Assembly (NCBI GenBank): GCA_964575455.1
Contig: CAZNRX010000007.1
Coordinates: 1 to 64,000 of the forward strand
Direction of reading: 5' to 3'
Source: SKLM01 sp964575455
GTDB taxonomy: Bacteria; Chloroflexota; Anaerolineae; B4-G1
DNA length: 64,000 bases
Both the position numbers and the translations under genes were made by a program. The notes beneath the pieces were generated by a model. The model saw only the letters and a list, made by a program, of their open reading frames with translations. It ran no database searches and was not told the DNA's origin. Within the stretch, counting starts at the first letter, position 1, and each line of letters opens with the position of its first letter. Shown here piece by piece: positions 1-8,535 of the stretch.

Positions 1-996
1 TTGACACGGCTCATGCTGCCCTCGAAACTATCTGCTCACAAAACTAAAGTGTTACTGGATTGGAAACCGAGACGATTTAGGACAGTGTTGGCGGCCTGGT
101 GGAGGACTGCCGGGTGGAGGACCATCTTGGCACTCAATGTGCTGCTGATGGCTGGGATTCTGGGGGCGGTTCTTGTCAGGCCGACGTATGGCCGCTGGGA
201 GATCCCGGCTGTGATCAGCCCGACTGAGACGCCGGACCAGTCATCCAGCGAAGGGGCGAGCCAGGTCGATCCGACGAGAACCCCGACGCCCACACCGGTG
301 GTTCTTCCCGATGAGGCCGACGTGCCTATCCTGATGTATCACTACGTCTCCGAGCTCCCACCCGATGCTGACGTCTATCGCCGAGATCTAACGGTCTCCC
401 CGGAGGCCTTCGAGGCTCAGCTCCAGTACCTGGATGACGCGGGCTATCATCCCATCACGCTCACCGACCTGTATCTCTACCTGACCGAGGGGTACCCGCT
501 ACCAGAGAAGCCCGTCGTCCTCACGTTCGACGACGGCTATCGCGACGCTTACGAGGTGGTGTTCCCCAGGCTGCTGGATCACGGTTTTCCCGGCACGTTC
601 TTTGTGCTGGCGACCCCTGCCCACTATGAGAGTGAAGCGTACATGACGTGGGCACAGATGAAGGAGATGTCGGACGCGGGTATGGCCATCCAGGCCCACG
701 GACGGGATCACGTGGACCTGCGAGGGCGCTCCTATGACTACCTCGTCTATCAGATTCTGGGCATCAAGGAGGCGATTGAGCATCACACGGGTCGTTTCCC
801 GCGCTTCTTCTGCTATCCATCAGGGCGCTGGGACGCCAACGTGATTGAGGTGCTCGAGTCGGCCGGCTACTGGGGAGCGGTCACGACCGAATGGGGAAGC
901 GTGCACACGCGCGAAGGCCGCTTCGAGATGGCCCGCTTGCGAATCCATGGAGGGGAGAGTCTGGAGAGCTTCATCGCAAAGCTTGAAGGGGAGTAG
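1..996 (+). CDS. membrane-anchored polysaccharide deacetylase (NodB fold)
   Basis: Predicted extracytoplasmic carbohydrate esterase 4 enzyme that removes N-acetyl (or O-acetyl) groups from cell-wall or capsular polysaccharide. One membrane segment lies near residues 40-60, followed by a Thr/Pro-rich linker to about residue 100 and then the NodB domain. The domain shows the TFDDGY motif (D177, D178) and an HxxxH pair (H233, H237), which form the usual Asp-His-His metal site. The reading frame starts with TTG at base 1, so the true start may lie outside the window. It stops at a TAG at 994 and converges on the lipoprotein gene on the other strand. The family assignment is firm; the substrate is unknown. 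Confidence 0.88.
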   Translation: MTRLMLPSKLSAHKTKVLLDWKPRRFRTVLAAWWRTAGWRTILALNVLLMAGILGAVLVRPTYGRWEIPAVISPTETPDQSSSEGASQVDPTRTPTPTPVVLPDEADVPILMYHYVSELPPDADVYRRDLTVSPEAFEAQLQYLDDAGYHPITLTDLYLYLTEGYPLPEKPVVLTFDDGYRDAYEVVFPRLLDHGFPGTFFVLATPAHYESEAYMTWAQMKEMSDAGMAIQAHGRDHVDLRGRSYDYLVYQILGIKEAIEHHTGRFPRFFCYPSGRWDANVIEVLESAGYWGAVTTEWGSVHTREGRFEMARLRIHGGESLESFIAKLEGE

Positions 997-1090
997 GCAG
1001 ATGGCGGCCAGGGTGGCCACCAGGTTTGGCTAGGCTGGGACGTCTGGCTTGAGCGAGATCGCGAACAGTCCCAAATGACTTTTCGAGAAT

Positions 1091-1120
1091 GAGAACACCG
1101 CGGTAATCCGCGGCGTTCTC
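1091..1120. terminator. stem-loop between convergent genes
   Basis: Two 13-base arms (GAGAACACCGCGG and its near-complement, one A/C mismatch) flank a TAAT loop, about 95 bases after the deacetylase stop and 35 bases from the lipoprotein stop. No T-run follows on either strand, so it is either a factor-assisted bidirectional terminator or an mRNA 3'-end stabiliser. The structure is seen directly; the role is inferred. Confidence 0.5.
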
Positions 1121-1154
1121 GCTTGACTGGACTGTTGGAGGGTGCTCCGCCCCT

Positions 1155-1664
1155 CTAACGCTCAGGTCCGCAAACGACGATGATCTGGCCCTCTCTGTCG
1201 GTGTGAACCTCGTGCCTCTCTTCCTGAGCCCTCAAGATGATGCGGTAGCCTGGCGTGATGACCTGGGCGTATGACTGGCCCGGCTCGGGGCAACCTAGGC
1301 TGGCGTCTGACCATTCGACGGGCTCGACGGCGGTGACCTCGATGTCGTCCGACGCGACGCCTAGCTCTTGGGCCAGGTGTGCTTTTGCAGCTACCACGAC
1401 CGGATCCGTCCTCCCGGATGGAGGTTCAAGTGGACTGGATTCTGGGTCGGGAAGCGGGCTCGTTTGCTCCGGTAGAGCGGGCGTCGGTGTTGGGGGAGGT
1501 GACAGGGGGCTCTCCCCCACTGAAGGCTCCGGCGATGGGGTGCTGGCATCAGCCCCAGGGGTTGGCGATTGGGGCCCCACGGGCTTGGGGGCCTTAGCGG
1601 CCCTACTGCAGGCTACCAGCGACAGTACAAGCAAAGACGACACTGTGATCGATCTGATGTTCAT
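1155..1664 (-). CDS. small secreted lipoprotein with Pro-rich linker
   Basis: Predicted lipoprotein of 169 residues. The signal peptide ends in a lipobox (LSLVAC, lipidated Cys near residue 19), followed by a Pro/Ser/Thr-rich spacer to about residue 85 and a compact C-terminal domain. That domain carries a SLGCPEPGQ motif and a second Cys near the C-terminus, so a disulfide is possible. The start is the ATG at 1664 because GGAAGGAG sits just upstream in the mRNA and the signal peptide begins there; the open frame extends further upstream without a plausible leader. I do not know a function for the C-terminal domain. Confidence 0.72.
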   Translation of the reverse strand: MNIRSITVSSLLVLSLVACSRAAKAPKPVGPQSPTPGADASTPSPEPSVGESPLSPPPTPTPALPEQTSPLPDPESSPLEPPSGRTDPVVVAAKAHLAQELGVASDDIEVTAVEPVEWSDASLGCPEPGQSYAQVITPGYRIILRAQEERHEVHTDREGQIIVVCGPER

Positions 1665-1769
1665 CGTTTCTCCTTCCTTCCTTTCTGTCCGATGATGCAG
1701 CACGTCAGATGCTGCTTGTGACACACACGATACATAGACGAGATCGGGGAGGGAATTGTTCCACAACCA

Positions 1770-1803
1770 AGAAGGCCGAGAGTGGGTCGTCCCTCGGCCT
1801 TCT
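1770..1803 (-). terminator. likely terminator of the 21-kb catabolic locus
   Basis: Perfect 11-base inverted repeat (AGAAGGCCGAG and its complement) with a 12-base loop, about 200 bases beyond the stop of the last gene of the leftward operon. On the minus strand the stem is followed by CTTCTTGGTTG, only moderately T-rich. Position and stem strength favour a terminator. Confidence 0.55.
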
Positions 1804-1872
1804 GATCCTGAGGTGAGAGCAAATATGAGGCGACGGGCGATGTCGCCTGGGCGCCGGGCCGACGCGGTCACT

Positions 1873-1897
1873 GGCGGATCACGGACCCGCCGGGAGC
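1873..1897. repeat. dispersed 25-bp repeat, copy 1
   Basis: A 25-base sequence beginning GGCGGATCACGG matches 52273-52297 at 22 of 25 positions. Each copy contains an inverted repeat (GGCGG...CCGCC here) and each lies just 3' of genes, as REP-like elements do. Seen directly; no mobility evidence. Confidence 0.55.
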
Positions 1898-2004
1898 TAG
1901 GGGTGGTGCGGCCGGACCTCGTGGAGCAGGGCTCTTGTCGCACGGCGCGCCGGGTGAGGAGGCCCATCCAGGCTCGAGCAGGTTAGGCGATGATAACACG
2001 CCTG

Positions 2005-2997
2005 TTAGGTCTCGAACACCTCCGGATTAACCACCCTCGACGGCAGCTGCCCGTCCAGGAACCTCTGTACGTCATCAATGATCATGGCGCTTTGATGGAT
2101 CTTCACGTCGTGGGCGGCGCCAGCTATGTGGGGCGTTAGAACCACATTGTCCAGCTCCAGCCACCGACTGTCCGCCGGCAGCGGCTCTTGCCAGAAGACG
2201 TCAAGCGCTGCCCCACCCAGTCCCCCGTTCTGAAGGGCCTCGAACAGGGCCTCCTCGTCGACCACTGCAGCACGGGCGGTGTTGATCAAGAAGGCGCCAG
2301 GTTTCATCTTCGCTATCTCCGCGGCGCCTATCATCTCTTTTGTCTCCTTCGTCGCAGGCACGTGGAGCGAGACGAAGTCACTACGTCTAAGAAGGCTCTC
2401 CAGGGCGACCATCTCCACCAGGCCATCGAGCTCCTCAGTGTCGGCATAGGGATCGTAGGCCAGCACGTCCATCTGCAGTGCCTGGAGGCGGCTGGCCAGC
2501 GCCCTACCTATCTGCCCACAGCCCACCAGCCCCACGGACCTGCCGCTGAGCTCTGGACCCCGAAAATGGAAGTAGGGGATCTTCCCCTCCACGTGCCACC
2601 CGGTGGTGCGGAGATGCCTATCAGCCTCACATATGCTGCGTCCGATCGCCAGGATCAGACCCAGCGTGAAATCCGCCACTGACTCGGTGTTGCGACCCGG
2701 CGCGTGGAGCACTGGAATGCCTCTCAGTGTGGCCTCTGCTACGTCCACGTTGGAGGGATTGCCGCGGCAGGCCGCAATCAGCTCTAACTCCTTGGCGGCA
2801 TCCATCACAGATGCCGTAACCTGCTCCACCTCGACCACCAACAAGGAGACATCTCGGATGAGCTCTTGCAGGCGCTCCTCCGACAGAGCATGATGGGTCT
2901 GTCCCCACCCCGCAAGCTCAACCACGTACCCCAGGGATTCGAGAAGCGGAACAGCCTGGGTGTCGAACTCTGCCAGAACGAGCGCTTTCCTCGTCAA
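2005..2997 (-). CDS. D-isomer-specific 2-hydroxyacid dehydrogenase
   Basis: Predicted NAD-dependent oxidoreductase (330 residues) converting a 2-keto acid and a D-2-hydroxyacid into each other. The nucleotide-binding domain shows GLVGCGQIGRAL. The catalytic Arg is in INTARAAVVD, the Glu in DVFWQEPLP and the His in LTPHIAGAA, in the expected order. The start is a TTG overlapping the kinase stop as TTGA, with GGAGGGG five to six bases upstream, so it is translationally coupled. Last gene of the operon: it may reduce or oxidise an acid end-product of the imported sugar. The substrate cannot be read from the sequence. Confidence 0.88.
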   Translation of the reverse strand: MTRKALVLAEFDTQAVPLLESLGYVVELAGWGQTHHALSEERLQELIRDVSLLVVEVEQVTASVMDAAKELELIAACRGNPSNVDVAEATLRGIPVLHAPGRNTESVADFTLGLILAIGRSICEADRHLRTTGWHVEGKIPYFHFRGPELSGRSVGLVGCGQIGRALASRLQALQMDVLAYDPYADTEELDGLVEMVALESLLRRSDFVSLHVPATKETKEMIGAAEIAKMKPGAFLINTARAAVVDEEALFEALQNGGLGGAALDVFWQEPLPADSRWLELDNVVLTPHIAGAAHDVKIHQSAMIIDDVQRFLDGQLPSRVVNPEVFET

Positions 2998-4544
2998 CTG
3001 TCCCCTCCCTCGCCGCCAAAGTGCTCTTGCATGCCATCGAAGACACGACGATATGCCCTGTAGTGTGGTTCGTAAGCCATCGCTCGCCCCGGATCGGCCT
3101 CATAGCGGGTCGTATCCGGCACCGCGAGCTGGCCTCCGTCCTGGCGACTCCTGAGGACCAGCCGCGCTCCGGCCACCGCAGCAGGCTCTGGCACGTCCGG
3201 CACCTCAATGGCGCGCCCCAGGACATCGGTCATCATCTGGGCCCACAAGGGCACAGACGCACAGCCCCCTGTGAACAGGATGCGGTCGAACGGATGCGGA
3301 GCGACCCTCTCCAGATGCTCCAGGTTACCTCGCACACCGTAGCAGACGCCCTCCAAGACGGACCGAGCCAGGTGGCCCAGGCTGTGACTGACGTCGAAGT
3401 TGAAGAGAACGTAGGGGGCTTTGTCGCGCCAGGTGTCGACGGACCAGCGGGGGTTTGCCGCCACGGCTAGCAATCCGTCGCACCCGATGGGGGCGGCCGA
3501 AGCGGCTGCGTTAAGCTCATCGTACGGTACGGAGCCCGCCGCCCCTGTACCGGCATCCCCATGCGCCTCCAGCAGCAGCCTGCCCAACCATTCGTAGACC
3601 ATGCCCGTGTGTCCGGCGTTCATCTCCGCCGTCCAACGGTCGGGAAGCAGGTGCGTGCTGACCCACGCATAGCGTTCTGGATCCACCACGGGGACGTCGG
3701 TGGTCAGCATCAGGGGCGCGGTTGAGCCCCCCACGATCACGACGTCGCCGGGTCGGGTGGCCCCGACACCCAGACTCGCGAACTGCGTGTCCCCTCCCCC
3801 AACGTGGACCGGCGTTCCCGGCAGAAGCCCCGTAGCGCACGCCACGTCCTCCTGCAGGCCACCCAGCACGTGACCGGCCTCGTGCACCGGGGGCAGGATG
3901 TCAGTGGGCAGCCCGAGTTCGTGCATCAAGCTATCGCTCCAGCCTCTTCGGCCGACATCTGCCATCTGCGCCGAGCAGACCATGGTGGCATTCGTGCCAA
4001 ACTCACCACACAGACGATACAGCACCCAGTCGTGGATGAAGAGCATCGTCCCGACGCGATCCCAGACCGCGGGCCTCTCGGACCGGAACCAAAGCAGTTT
4101 AGGAAGGGTCAACTCCGGCGCCGACCAGTGCCCCGATACATCATAGAGCTCCTCCACGCCGCAGACGGCGTCGACCACGTAGGTGTACCCGGCGCCGCGC
4201 CGGTCGTAGTTGAGGACCCCAGGCCCCAGAGGATGCCCATCGGCGTCCAGGAGAACGAAACCCTGGCGAAGGCTCGTGGCAGTGATCCCCAGGTAGTCGT
4301 CAGCGGGCCGCCCGACGGTCTCCACGACCTCCCGGACCGCGCTGACGATTCCCTCCCACCATTCCTCCGGTACGAACTCGGCTCGGTGCAGGGCTGGGTG
4401 GCGGACCCTGGAGGGACGGGCAGCGACACCGAGCGTGCAGCCTTCCCGCACCGAGAAGACGCAGGCTCGCATGCTCCCCGTACCGGCATCGATTACCAAG
4501 ACCAGGTCTGACATGGGCGACGTCGTCGTGGCTGGCGCCTCCAT
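2994..4544 (-). CDS. FGGY-family sugar kinase, LsrK-like
   Basis: ATP-dependent carbohydrate kinase of 516 residues. The N-terminal phosphate-binding motif is VIDAGTGSMRACVF; a VGGGDTQFASLGVG segment near residue 250 holds the probable catalytic Asp; the C-terminal FTGGCASVPLWAQ and a Pro/Ala-rich helix complete the fold. From memory, the DAGTGS start, the SLRQG segment and the DPERYAWVSTH region resemble autoinducer-2 kinase LsrK more than xylulokinase. It is co-encoded with a SorC regulator, as LsrK is with LsrR, but Lsr transporter genes are absent. The start is the ATG in a TGATG overlap with the dehydrogenase stop. The kinase family is sure; the substrate is open. Confidence 0.87.
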   Translation of the reverse strand: MEAPATTTSPMSDLVLVIDAGTGSMRACVFSVREGCTLGVAARPSRVRHPALHRAEFVPEEWWEGIVSAVREVVETVGRPADDYLGITATSLRQGFVLLDADGHPLGPGVLNYDRRGAGYTYVVDAVCGVEELYDVSGHWSAPELTLPKLLWFRSERPAVWDRVGTMLFIHDWVLYRLCGEFGTNATMVCSAQMADVGRRGWSDSLMHELGLPTDILPPVHEAGHVLGGLQEDVACATGLLPGTPVHVGGGDTQFASLGVGATRPGDVVIVGGSTAPLMLTTDVPVVDPERYAWVSTHLLPDRWTAEMNAGHTGMVYEWLGRLLLEAHGDAGTGAAGSVPYDELNAAASAAPIGCDGLLAVAANPRWSVDTWRDKAPYVLFNFDVSHSLGHLARSVLEGVCYGVRGNLEHLERVAPHPFDRILFTGGCASVPLWAQMMTDVLGRAIEVPDVPEPAAVAGARLVLRSRQDGGQLAVPDTTRYEADPGRAMAYEPHYRAYRRVFDGMQEHFGGEGGDS

Positions 4545-5572
4545 CACGGTATCAGGACCGTCTTGATGGAGGTGACGCCCTCACCACTCTTGACGGCGAT
4601 GGCCTCTCTAAACTCGGACAGCAGGAACGTGTGGGTCGCCATAACGCTGGCATCGATCCGCTTCTCCTTCAGGAGCCTAATCGCCGTCGGGTAGCTGTGC
4701 GGGCTCAGGTGCCCTCCCTTCACCGTCAACTCCTTGAACTCACTGATCTGGTTGAAGTCGACCGTCGCCTCGCGACCGTAGACGCCAAAGATGACCAGCC
4801 GTCCGCCCTTGCGCAGAAGACCAAGCCCGGTGCGGATCGACGCTGGGCTGCCGGAGGCTTCGATGTACACGTCGCAGCCGCGTCCGTCGGTGAGGCGATC
4901 GATCTCGGCCTGCACGTCATCCTCAATCGGGTCTAGGGCACGGTCGGCGCCCAGCTGATGAGCGACATCGAGCAAGTCGGCATCGAGGTCAAGACCGATC
5001 AAGTGGCGGGGGTGCTTCAGGCGCGTCACCTGAAGCATCCCCATACCAATGGCTCCCAGTCCCCCGATCACGACGGTGTCGCGCAGCCCAATATCGCCCA
5101 GCTCGACGCCATGGATGGAGCAAGCGAGAGGCTCGACGAGAGCTGCCTCCACTGCAGAGAGCTCCTCCGGCACCCGATGGACAATGGCACCTCGTGGAAT
5201 CCGCAGATACTCAGCCCAGGCCCCCACGCAGGTGTCAGGCCGGTCGCATAAGTGGTAGAGCCCACGCTCGCAGAACCAGCACGTGCGGCACGGGACGATG
5301 ATCTCTGCCGTGACACGGTCGTCAAGTCGGTACCCGCGGGCCTCCGCCCCCTCACCCAGCTCTGTGATCCTCCCTACGTACTCGTGTCCGGGTATGTACC
5401 TGTCGGGAAGCTCCCAGGGATGGTCCCCACTGAAGATCTTCCGGTCAGCGGCGCAGATGCCAGCGGCTTCGATCTGAATGACCAGGTCACCTGGTCCGGC
5501 GCGAGGTCTTTCGATTGTCTCGTAGTGGAAGTCATGGCCGTTGTGGACCACCACTGCCTTCATGCTCGCCAT
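4544..5572 (-). CDS. zinc-dependent medium-chain alcohol/polyol dehydrogenase
   Basis: NAD(P)-dependent dehydrogenase (342 residues) of the sorbitol/threonine dehydrogenase branch. A catalytic-zinc region near residues 35-70 (CAADRKIF, then PGHEYVG) is followed by a structural-zinc lobe (VPCRTCWFCERGLYHLC) and a Rossmann motif GGLGAIGMGML. The start is the ATG at 5572, chosen because GAGGAGG sits upstream at good spacing; this leaves 10 bases after the regulator stop. Stop and kinase start overlap. It probably oxidises a sugar alcohol to the ketose phosphorylated by the kinase, a role inferred from neighbours. One of three such enzymes in the locus. Confidence 0.88.
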   Translation of the reverse strand: MASMKAVVVHNGHDFHYETIERPRAGPGDLVIQIEAAGICAADRKIFSGDHPWELPDRYIPGHEYVGRITELGEGAEARGYRLDDRVTAEIIVPCRTCWFCERGLYHLCDRPDTCVGAWAEYLRIPRGAIVHRVPEELSAVEAALVEPLACSIHGVELGDIGLRDTVVIGGLGAIGMGMLQVTRLKHPRHLIGLDLDADLLDVAHQLGADRALDPIEDDVQAEIDRLTDGRGCDVYIEASGSPASIRTGLGLLRKGGRLVIFGVYGREATVDFNQISEFKELTVKGGHLSPHSYPTAIRLLKEKRIDASVMATHTFLLSEFREAIAVKSGEGVTSIKTVLIP

Positions 5573-5582
5573 AGCAGCCTCC

Positions 5583-6560
5583 TCACTCATCAGCGTTCTC
5601 ATCCCCTGTCGCCGCTTCAGCGCGCTCGATCACGGCGGTGGCGGTGGGCGCATCGGTGATGAGCACATCCAGGCATGACGTCCGCAAGGCGCCCAGGATA
5701 GCCTCCGTCTTCTCCAGCCCGCCGGCGACGGCCACGGTCATAGGCACCCCACGCAGATGGTCCATGCTAAGGGCAACCAGCCGATCATCCACAGCGCACG
5801 TGACAGGCTGTCCGTCAAGATCGTAGAAGTGACCGATAATGTCCCCCACGGCACCTGCTTCGCGCAGCGTGTCGATCTCCTCAGTATTGCAGTTCCCCAG
5901 CTGTAGGAGCAGCATGTCCGGGCCCACGTCCCCGATGCCGATCATCGCCACGTCCGATTCCGCCGCTTCCTGCAAGGCCCCCGCTATTTGCGGGTCATTT
6001 GCCAACGTGTCTCGCATCTCCGCTGTATCGGTCACGACGGGCGCGAAGACGTGCCGGGTGCGCCCACCACACGCCTTCGCTAGACTCCAGCTCACGTTGT
6101 AGGTGTCGAAGCCGAGATCGGTCTGACCGGCCCCACCGACCATCTCCTGAAAGATGCAGCCCTCCTTGTGTCCGTCCACCTCCAGGAAGGGTGGTATCTG
6201 GGCCAGGGTTCGGCCCATCCCGAGACCGATTCTGACGTTTGGCCGGATCAGATCCTGCAGAAACGTGGCGCCCGCCTTGCCCAGAGAGCGCCTAAGGCCC
6301 TCCCCCTCGTCCTCGGTGGGAACGATGAAAGCATCGCTCAGGCCGAACCCATCACAGAGTCGCTGCTCGAGCCGCAGGTGGCCCGTGGGTTTCGTGATGC
6401 GGAATTCGACGACGCCCGTCTCGCGCGCCTCCTTGAGGAGACGCGTCACCTTCACGCGCGAGAGATGGAGCCGCTCCGCTGTCTCCTTTTGTGTCAGGCC
6501 TTCGACATAGTAGAGCCAGGCAGCGCGGACGAGCACTTCCTCTTCACTGATACCTTTCAC
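5583..6560 (-). CDS. SorC-family sugar-responsive transcription regulator
   Basis: Predicted regulator of 325 residues. The N-terminal helix-turn-helix (residues about 10-50; GLTQKETAERLHLSRVKVTR) is followed by the SorC sugar-phosphate sensor domain, with GLGMGRTLAQI near residue 120 and a C-terminal GGLEKTEAILGAL helix. SorC/DeoR/LsrR proteins bind a phosphorylated sugar and repress or activate their catabolic operon. The start is GTG at 6560 because AAAGGAG precedes it at six bases; the open frame continues upstream without a ribosome site. It lies inside the locus, upstream of the dehydrogenase and kinase whose product may be its effector. Confidence 0.87.
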   Translation of the reverse strand: MKGISEEEVLVRAAWLYYVEGLTQKETAERLHLSRVKVTRLLKEARETGVVEFRITKPTGHLRLEQRLCDGFGLSDAFIVPTEDEGEGLRRSLGKAGATFLQDLIRPNVRIGLGMGRTLAQIPPFLEVDGHKEGCIFQEMVGGAGQTDLGFDTYNVSWSLAKACGGRTRHVFAPVVTDTAEMRDTLANDPQIAGALQEAAESDVAMIGIGDVGPDMLLLQLGNCNTEEIDTLREAGAVGDIIGHFYDLDGQPVTCAVDDRLVALSMDHLRGVPMTVAVAGGLEKTEAILGALRTSCLDVLITDAPTATAVIERAEAATGDENADE

Positions 6561-6713
6561 GCTCCGCTCCTTTGAACGATACGTCCCTCGCATCCGCCCG
6601 ACAGCCATTGGCCGTTGGCAAGACTAACAGCCTCTCCCGCGTCCAGATCTTACACTGCGCCACTGTGATTCCCCGCATTGCGTGCCTTCAGCGCCCCCCA
6701 CACCAGGCCATAT

Positions 6714-7586
6714 TCACCGTCGATTGACGGCCTCTCGAGCCCAGGCGTCGTGCAGGATGGCGTAGAACTGATCCACGTTGAGGATTCGGGTAGGGAGATT
6801 GACGACGGCACCGTCATCCGCCTCGCTGTGGACGATCGTCCCGGACGCCAGATCTGACAGCGCGGTCGAGACTCGCATGGGATGCTCGTCGAACAGGCTG
6901 CCGAAGGAGACATAGACCGCTGGCAGCAGGTCCCAGAGGTACTCGCTTGGCCCCAGCCCCTCAGCCACGCGCCAAAACAGGTAGTCACGGAGCATAGCAT
7001 AGGTCTTGCTGCGGTCATACTGCTCGATGATCGGCAGCTGGCGCAGGTTGAAGGGCACTTGCAGGCAGATCTGCGCCGTCATGAGCGTCACGGGACAAGA
7101 GGCACGCAGCACCCGTTGTGCCGCGATGGGATCCGACGAGAGATTGAGCTCGCCAACCCTCTCCCAACCCGGTGCGTCCAGGGCGCCCGTATAGCCCCCC
7201 ATGATCACGATCTCCTCGAGGTGATCGAAGAACTGCGGGTCTTGCTCCGCAGCTGCTCTCAGATTGTTCAGCGGACCGAGGGCCAGGACTGTGATCTCGC
7301 CTGGATGAGCGGCTGCGGTCTCGACGAGGAACCGTGAGGCGTCTGTCTGCATCTCCCCAGCCTCATTGGCCCCTCGGTGCAGGGGAAGCGCCTGTCCAAT
7401 ACACTCCAGGAGCCGCTTCGTCGCCCCATAGGTCTGCTCTCCGGTGCTGTTGCCAAACACAGTGGTGACGCCCAGTACGTCGATGTCCGGGCGGCCGAAG
7501 AGATACAGAAGCGCCTGCCCATCATCGACAGGCTTCCCAGGCATGCCCATGGTGTTGTCACAGTCGCAGATCACGCGTCTTTTCAT
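6714..7586 (-). CDS. nucleoside hydrolase (IUNH family), paralogue 1
   Basis: Predicted N-ribohydrolase (290 residues) splitting a ribosyl-base bond. The N-terminus has CDCDNTMG and then VDDG, so the Asp-rich calcium site is present but the usual DxDxGxDD spacing is stretched by about five residues. A GGYTGALD segment near residue 125 and an ELNLSSDPIAAQRVL segment match the family's ribose-binding parts. About 40 percent similar by eye to the next gene upstream, sharing the stretched motif, which indicates tandem duplication. The 153-base gap to the SorC gene downstream is the largest gap in the operon. True substrate unknown. Confidence 0.86.
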   Translation of the reverse strand: MKRRVICDCDNTMGMPGKPVDDGQALLYLFGRPDIDVLGVTTVFGNSTGEQTYGATKRLLECIGQALPLHRGANEAGEMQTDASRFLVETAAAHPGEITVLALGPLNNLRAAAEQDPQFFDHLEEIVIMGGYTGALDAPGWERVGELNLSSDPIAAQRVLRASCPVTLMTAQICLQVPFNLRQLPIIEQYDRSKTYAMLRDYLFWRVAEGLGPSEYLWDLLPAVYVSFGSLFDEHPMRVSTALSDLASGTIVHSEADDGAVVNLPTRILNVDQFYAILHDAWAREAVNRR

Positions 7587-7640
7587 CGATGAGCACCCAT
7601 TATCTCGGTAGGGCAGCAGCGGGCACGAAGCATCAGACCC

Positions 7641-8501
7641 TCACACCTCCACCTGGTCCCAGGCCTGGAAGAGCACCTGCATGAAGCGTTCCCGATCAAC
7701 TATAGTGCTGGGCATGTTGACGCGGCTTCCCTCTCCCTGCTCTCCGATTACCAGCGTGCCGGTCTGGAGGTCCTCGACGGTGGAAGTTATACAAACCGGG
7801 TTCTCGTCGAACAGTTCCGGGTGGGAGAAGTAGACCGCGGGCAGCAAGTCCCAGAGATAGAAGACCGAGAGGCCACACGCCGCCTCCATCGCCTCCAGCC
7901 ATTGGCGCAGGATCTGCAACGTTTCGGCGCGCCAATGACTCAGCTTCGACAGATGCTCTTCCTGGAAGGGCGCCTGGAGGCAAGTATGCGCGTTCATGAC
8001 CGTGACAGGGCAAGGGGCGTGCAGGACATCGAAGGCCGCCCTGGGATCCGAGGCCAGGTTCAGCTCATCCACCTCTCGCTTACCCACACGCAGCGGCCGG
8101 AGATAGCCCCCCATCAGCGCTATCTCTTTCACCTGCTTGAAGAAGTCAGCATTGACCTGCGCTGCCCCGCGTAGGTTGCCCACCGGCCCAATGGCCAGCA
8201 CACTGATCTCTCCTGGATGGGCGGCCACGGTCTCGGCCAGGAAATGGGCCGCTGGCGTCGGTGCCTGGTCCGCCTCACCCGCACCTCTGTATAGCGGTAT
8301 GTCCTCCCGACCGACGTCCTCCAGCAAGGCCTCGGTGACGGGATGCACCTCGTCGATGGTCCCGTTGCCGAAGGTGGTGGTGATGCCCACCACCTCGATA
8401 TCGGGACAGCCCAGCAGGTAGAGGAGCGTCAGGCCATCGTCTACCTCGCGATACGAAATGCCCATCGTGTTGTCACAGTCTAGAATCACGCGATGTGTCA
8501 T
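7641..8501 (-). CDS. nucleoside hydrolase (IUNH family), paralogue 2
   Basis: Second tandem N-ribohydrolase, 286 residues, with the same unusual LDCDNTMG...VDDG metal site, a LYRGAGEA segment, GGYLRPL and ELNLASDPRAA. The start is the ATG at 8501, preceded by GGAGGT at eight to nine bases; the open frame runs about 100 residues further upstream into the neighbouring gene and is rejected. It lies 34 bases after the ADP-ribosylglycohydrolase-like gene, so three ribosyl hydrolases are encoded in a row. Having two divergent copies suggests different specificity or a heteromer; this is inference. Confidence 0.86.
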   Translation of the reverse strand: MTHRVILDCDNTMGISYREVDDGLTLLYLLGCPDIEVVGITTTFGNGTIDEVHPVTEALLEDVGREDIPLYRGAGEADQAPTPAAHFLAETVAAHPGEISVLAIGPVGNLRGAAQVNADFFKQVKEIALMGGYLRPLRVGKREVDELNLASDPRAAFDVLHAPCPVTVMNAHTCLQAPFQEEHLSKLSHWRAETLQILRQWLEAMEAACGLSVFYLWDLLPAVYFSHPELFDENPVCITSTVEDLQTGTLVIGEQGEGSRVNMPSTIVDRERFMQVLFQAWDQVEV

Positions 8502-8535
8502 TGGTCCTACCTCCCCGACGTCCTTTTCTGATGCG

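Larger units (their letters stand above)
1665..2004. other. 340-base intergenic region with stem-loop and dispersed repeat
   Basis: No convincing gene. It holds the end of the 21-kb minus-strand locus: a dispersed repeat at 1873-1897 and a perfect 11-bp stem-loop at 1770-1803. The mRNA leader of the lipoprotein lies between 1665 and about 1765, where I could not pick a clear promoter. Confidence 0.6.
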
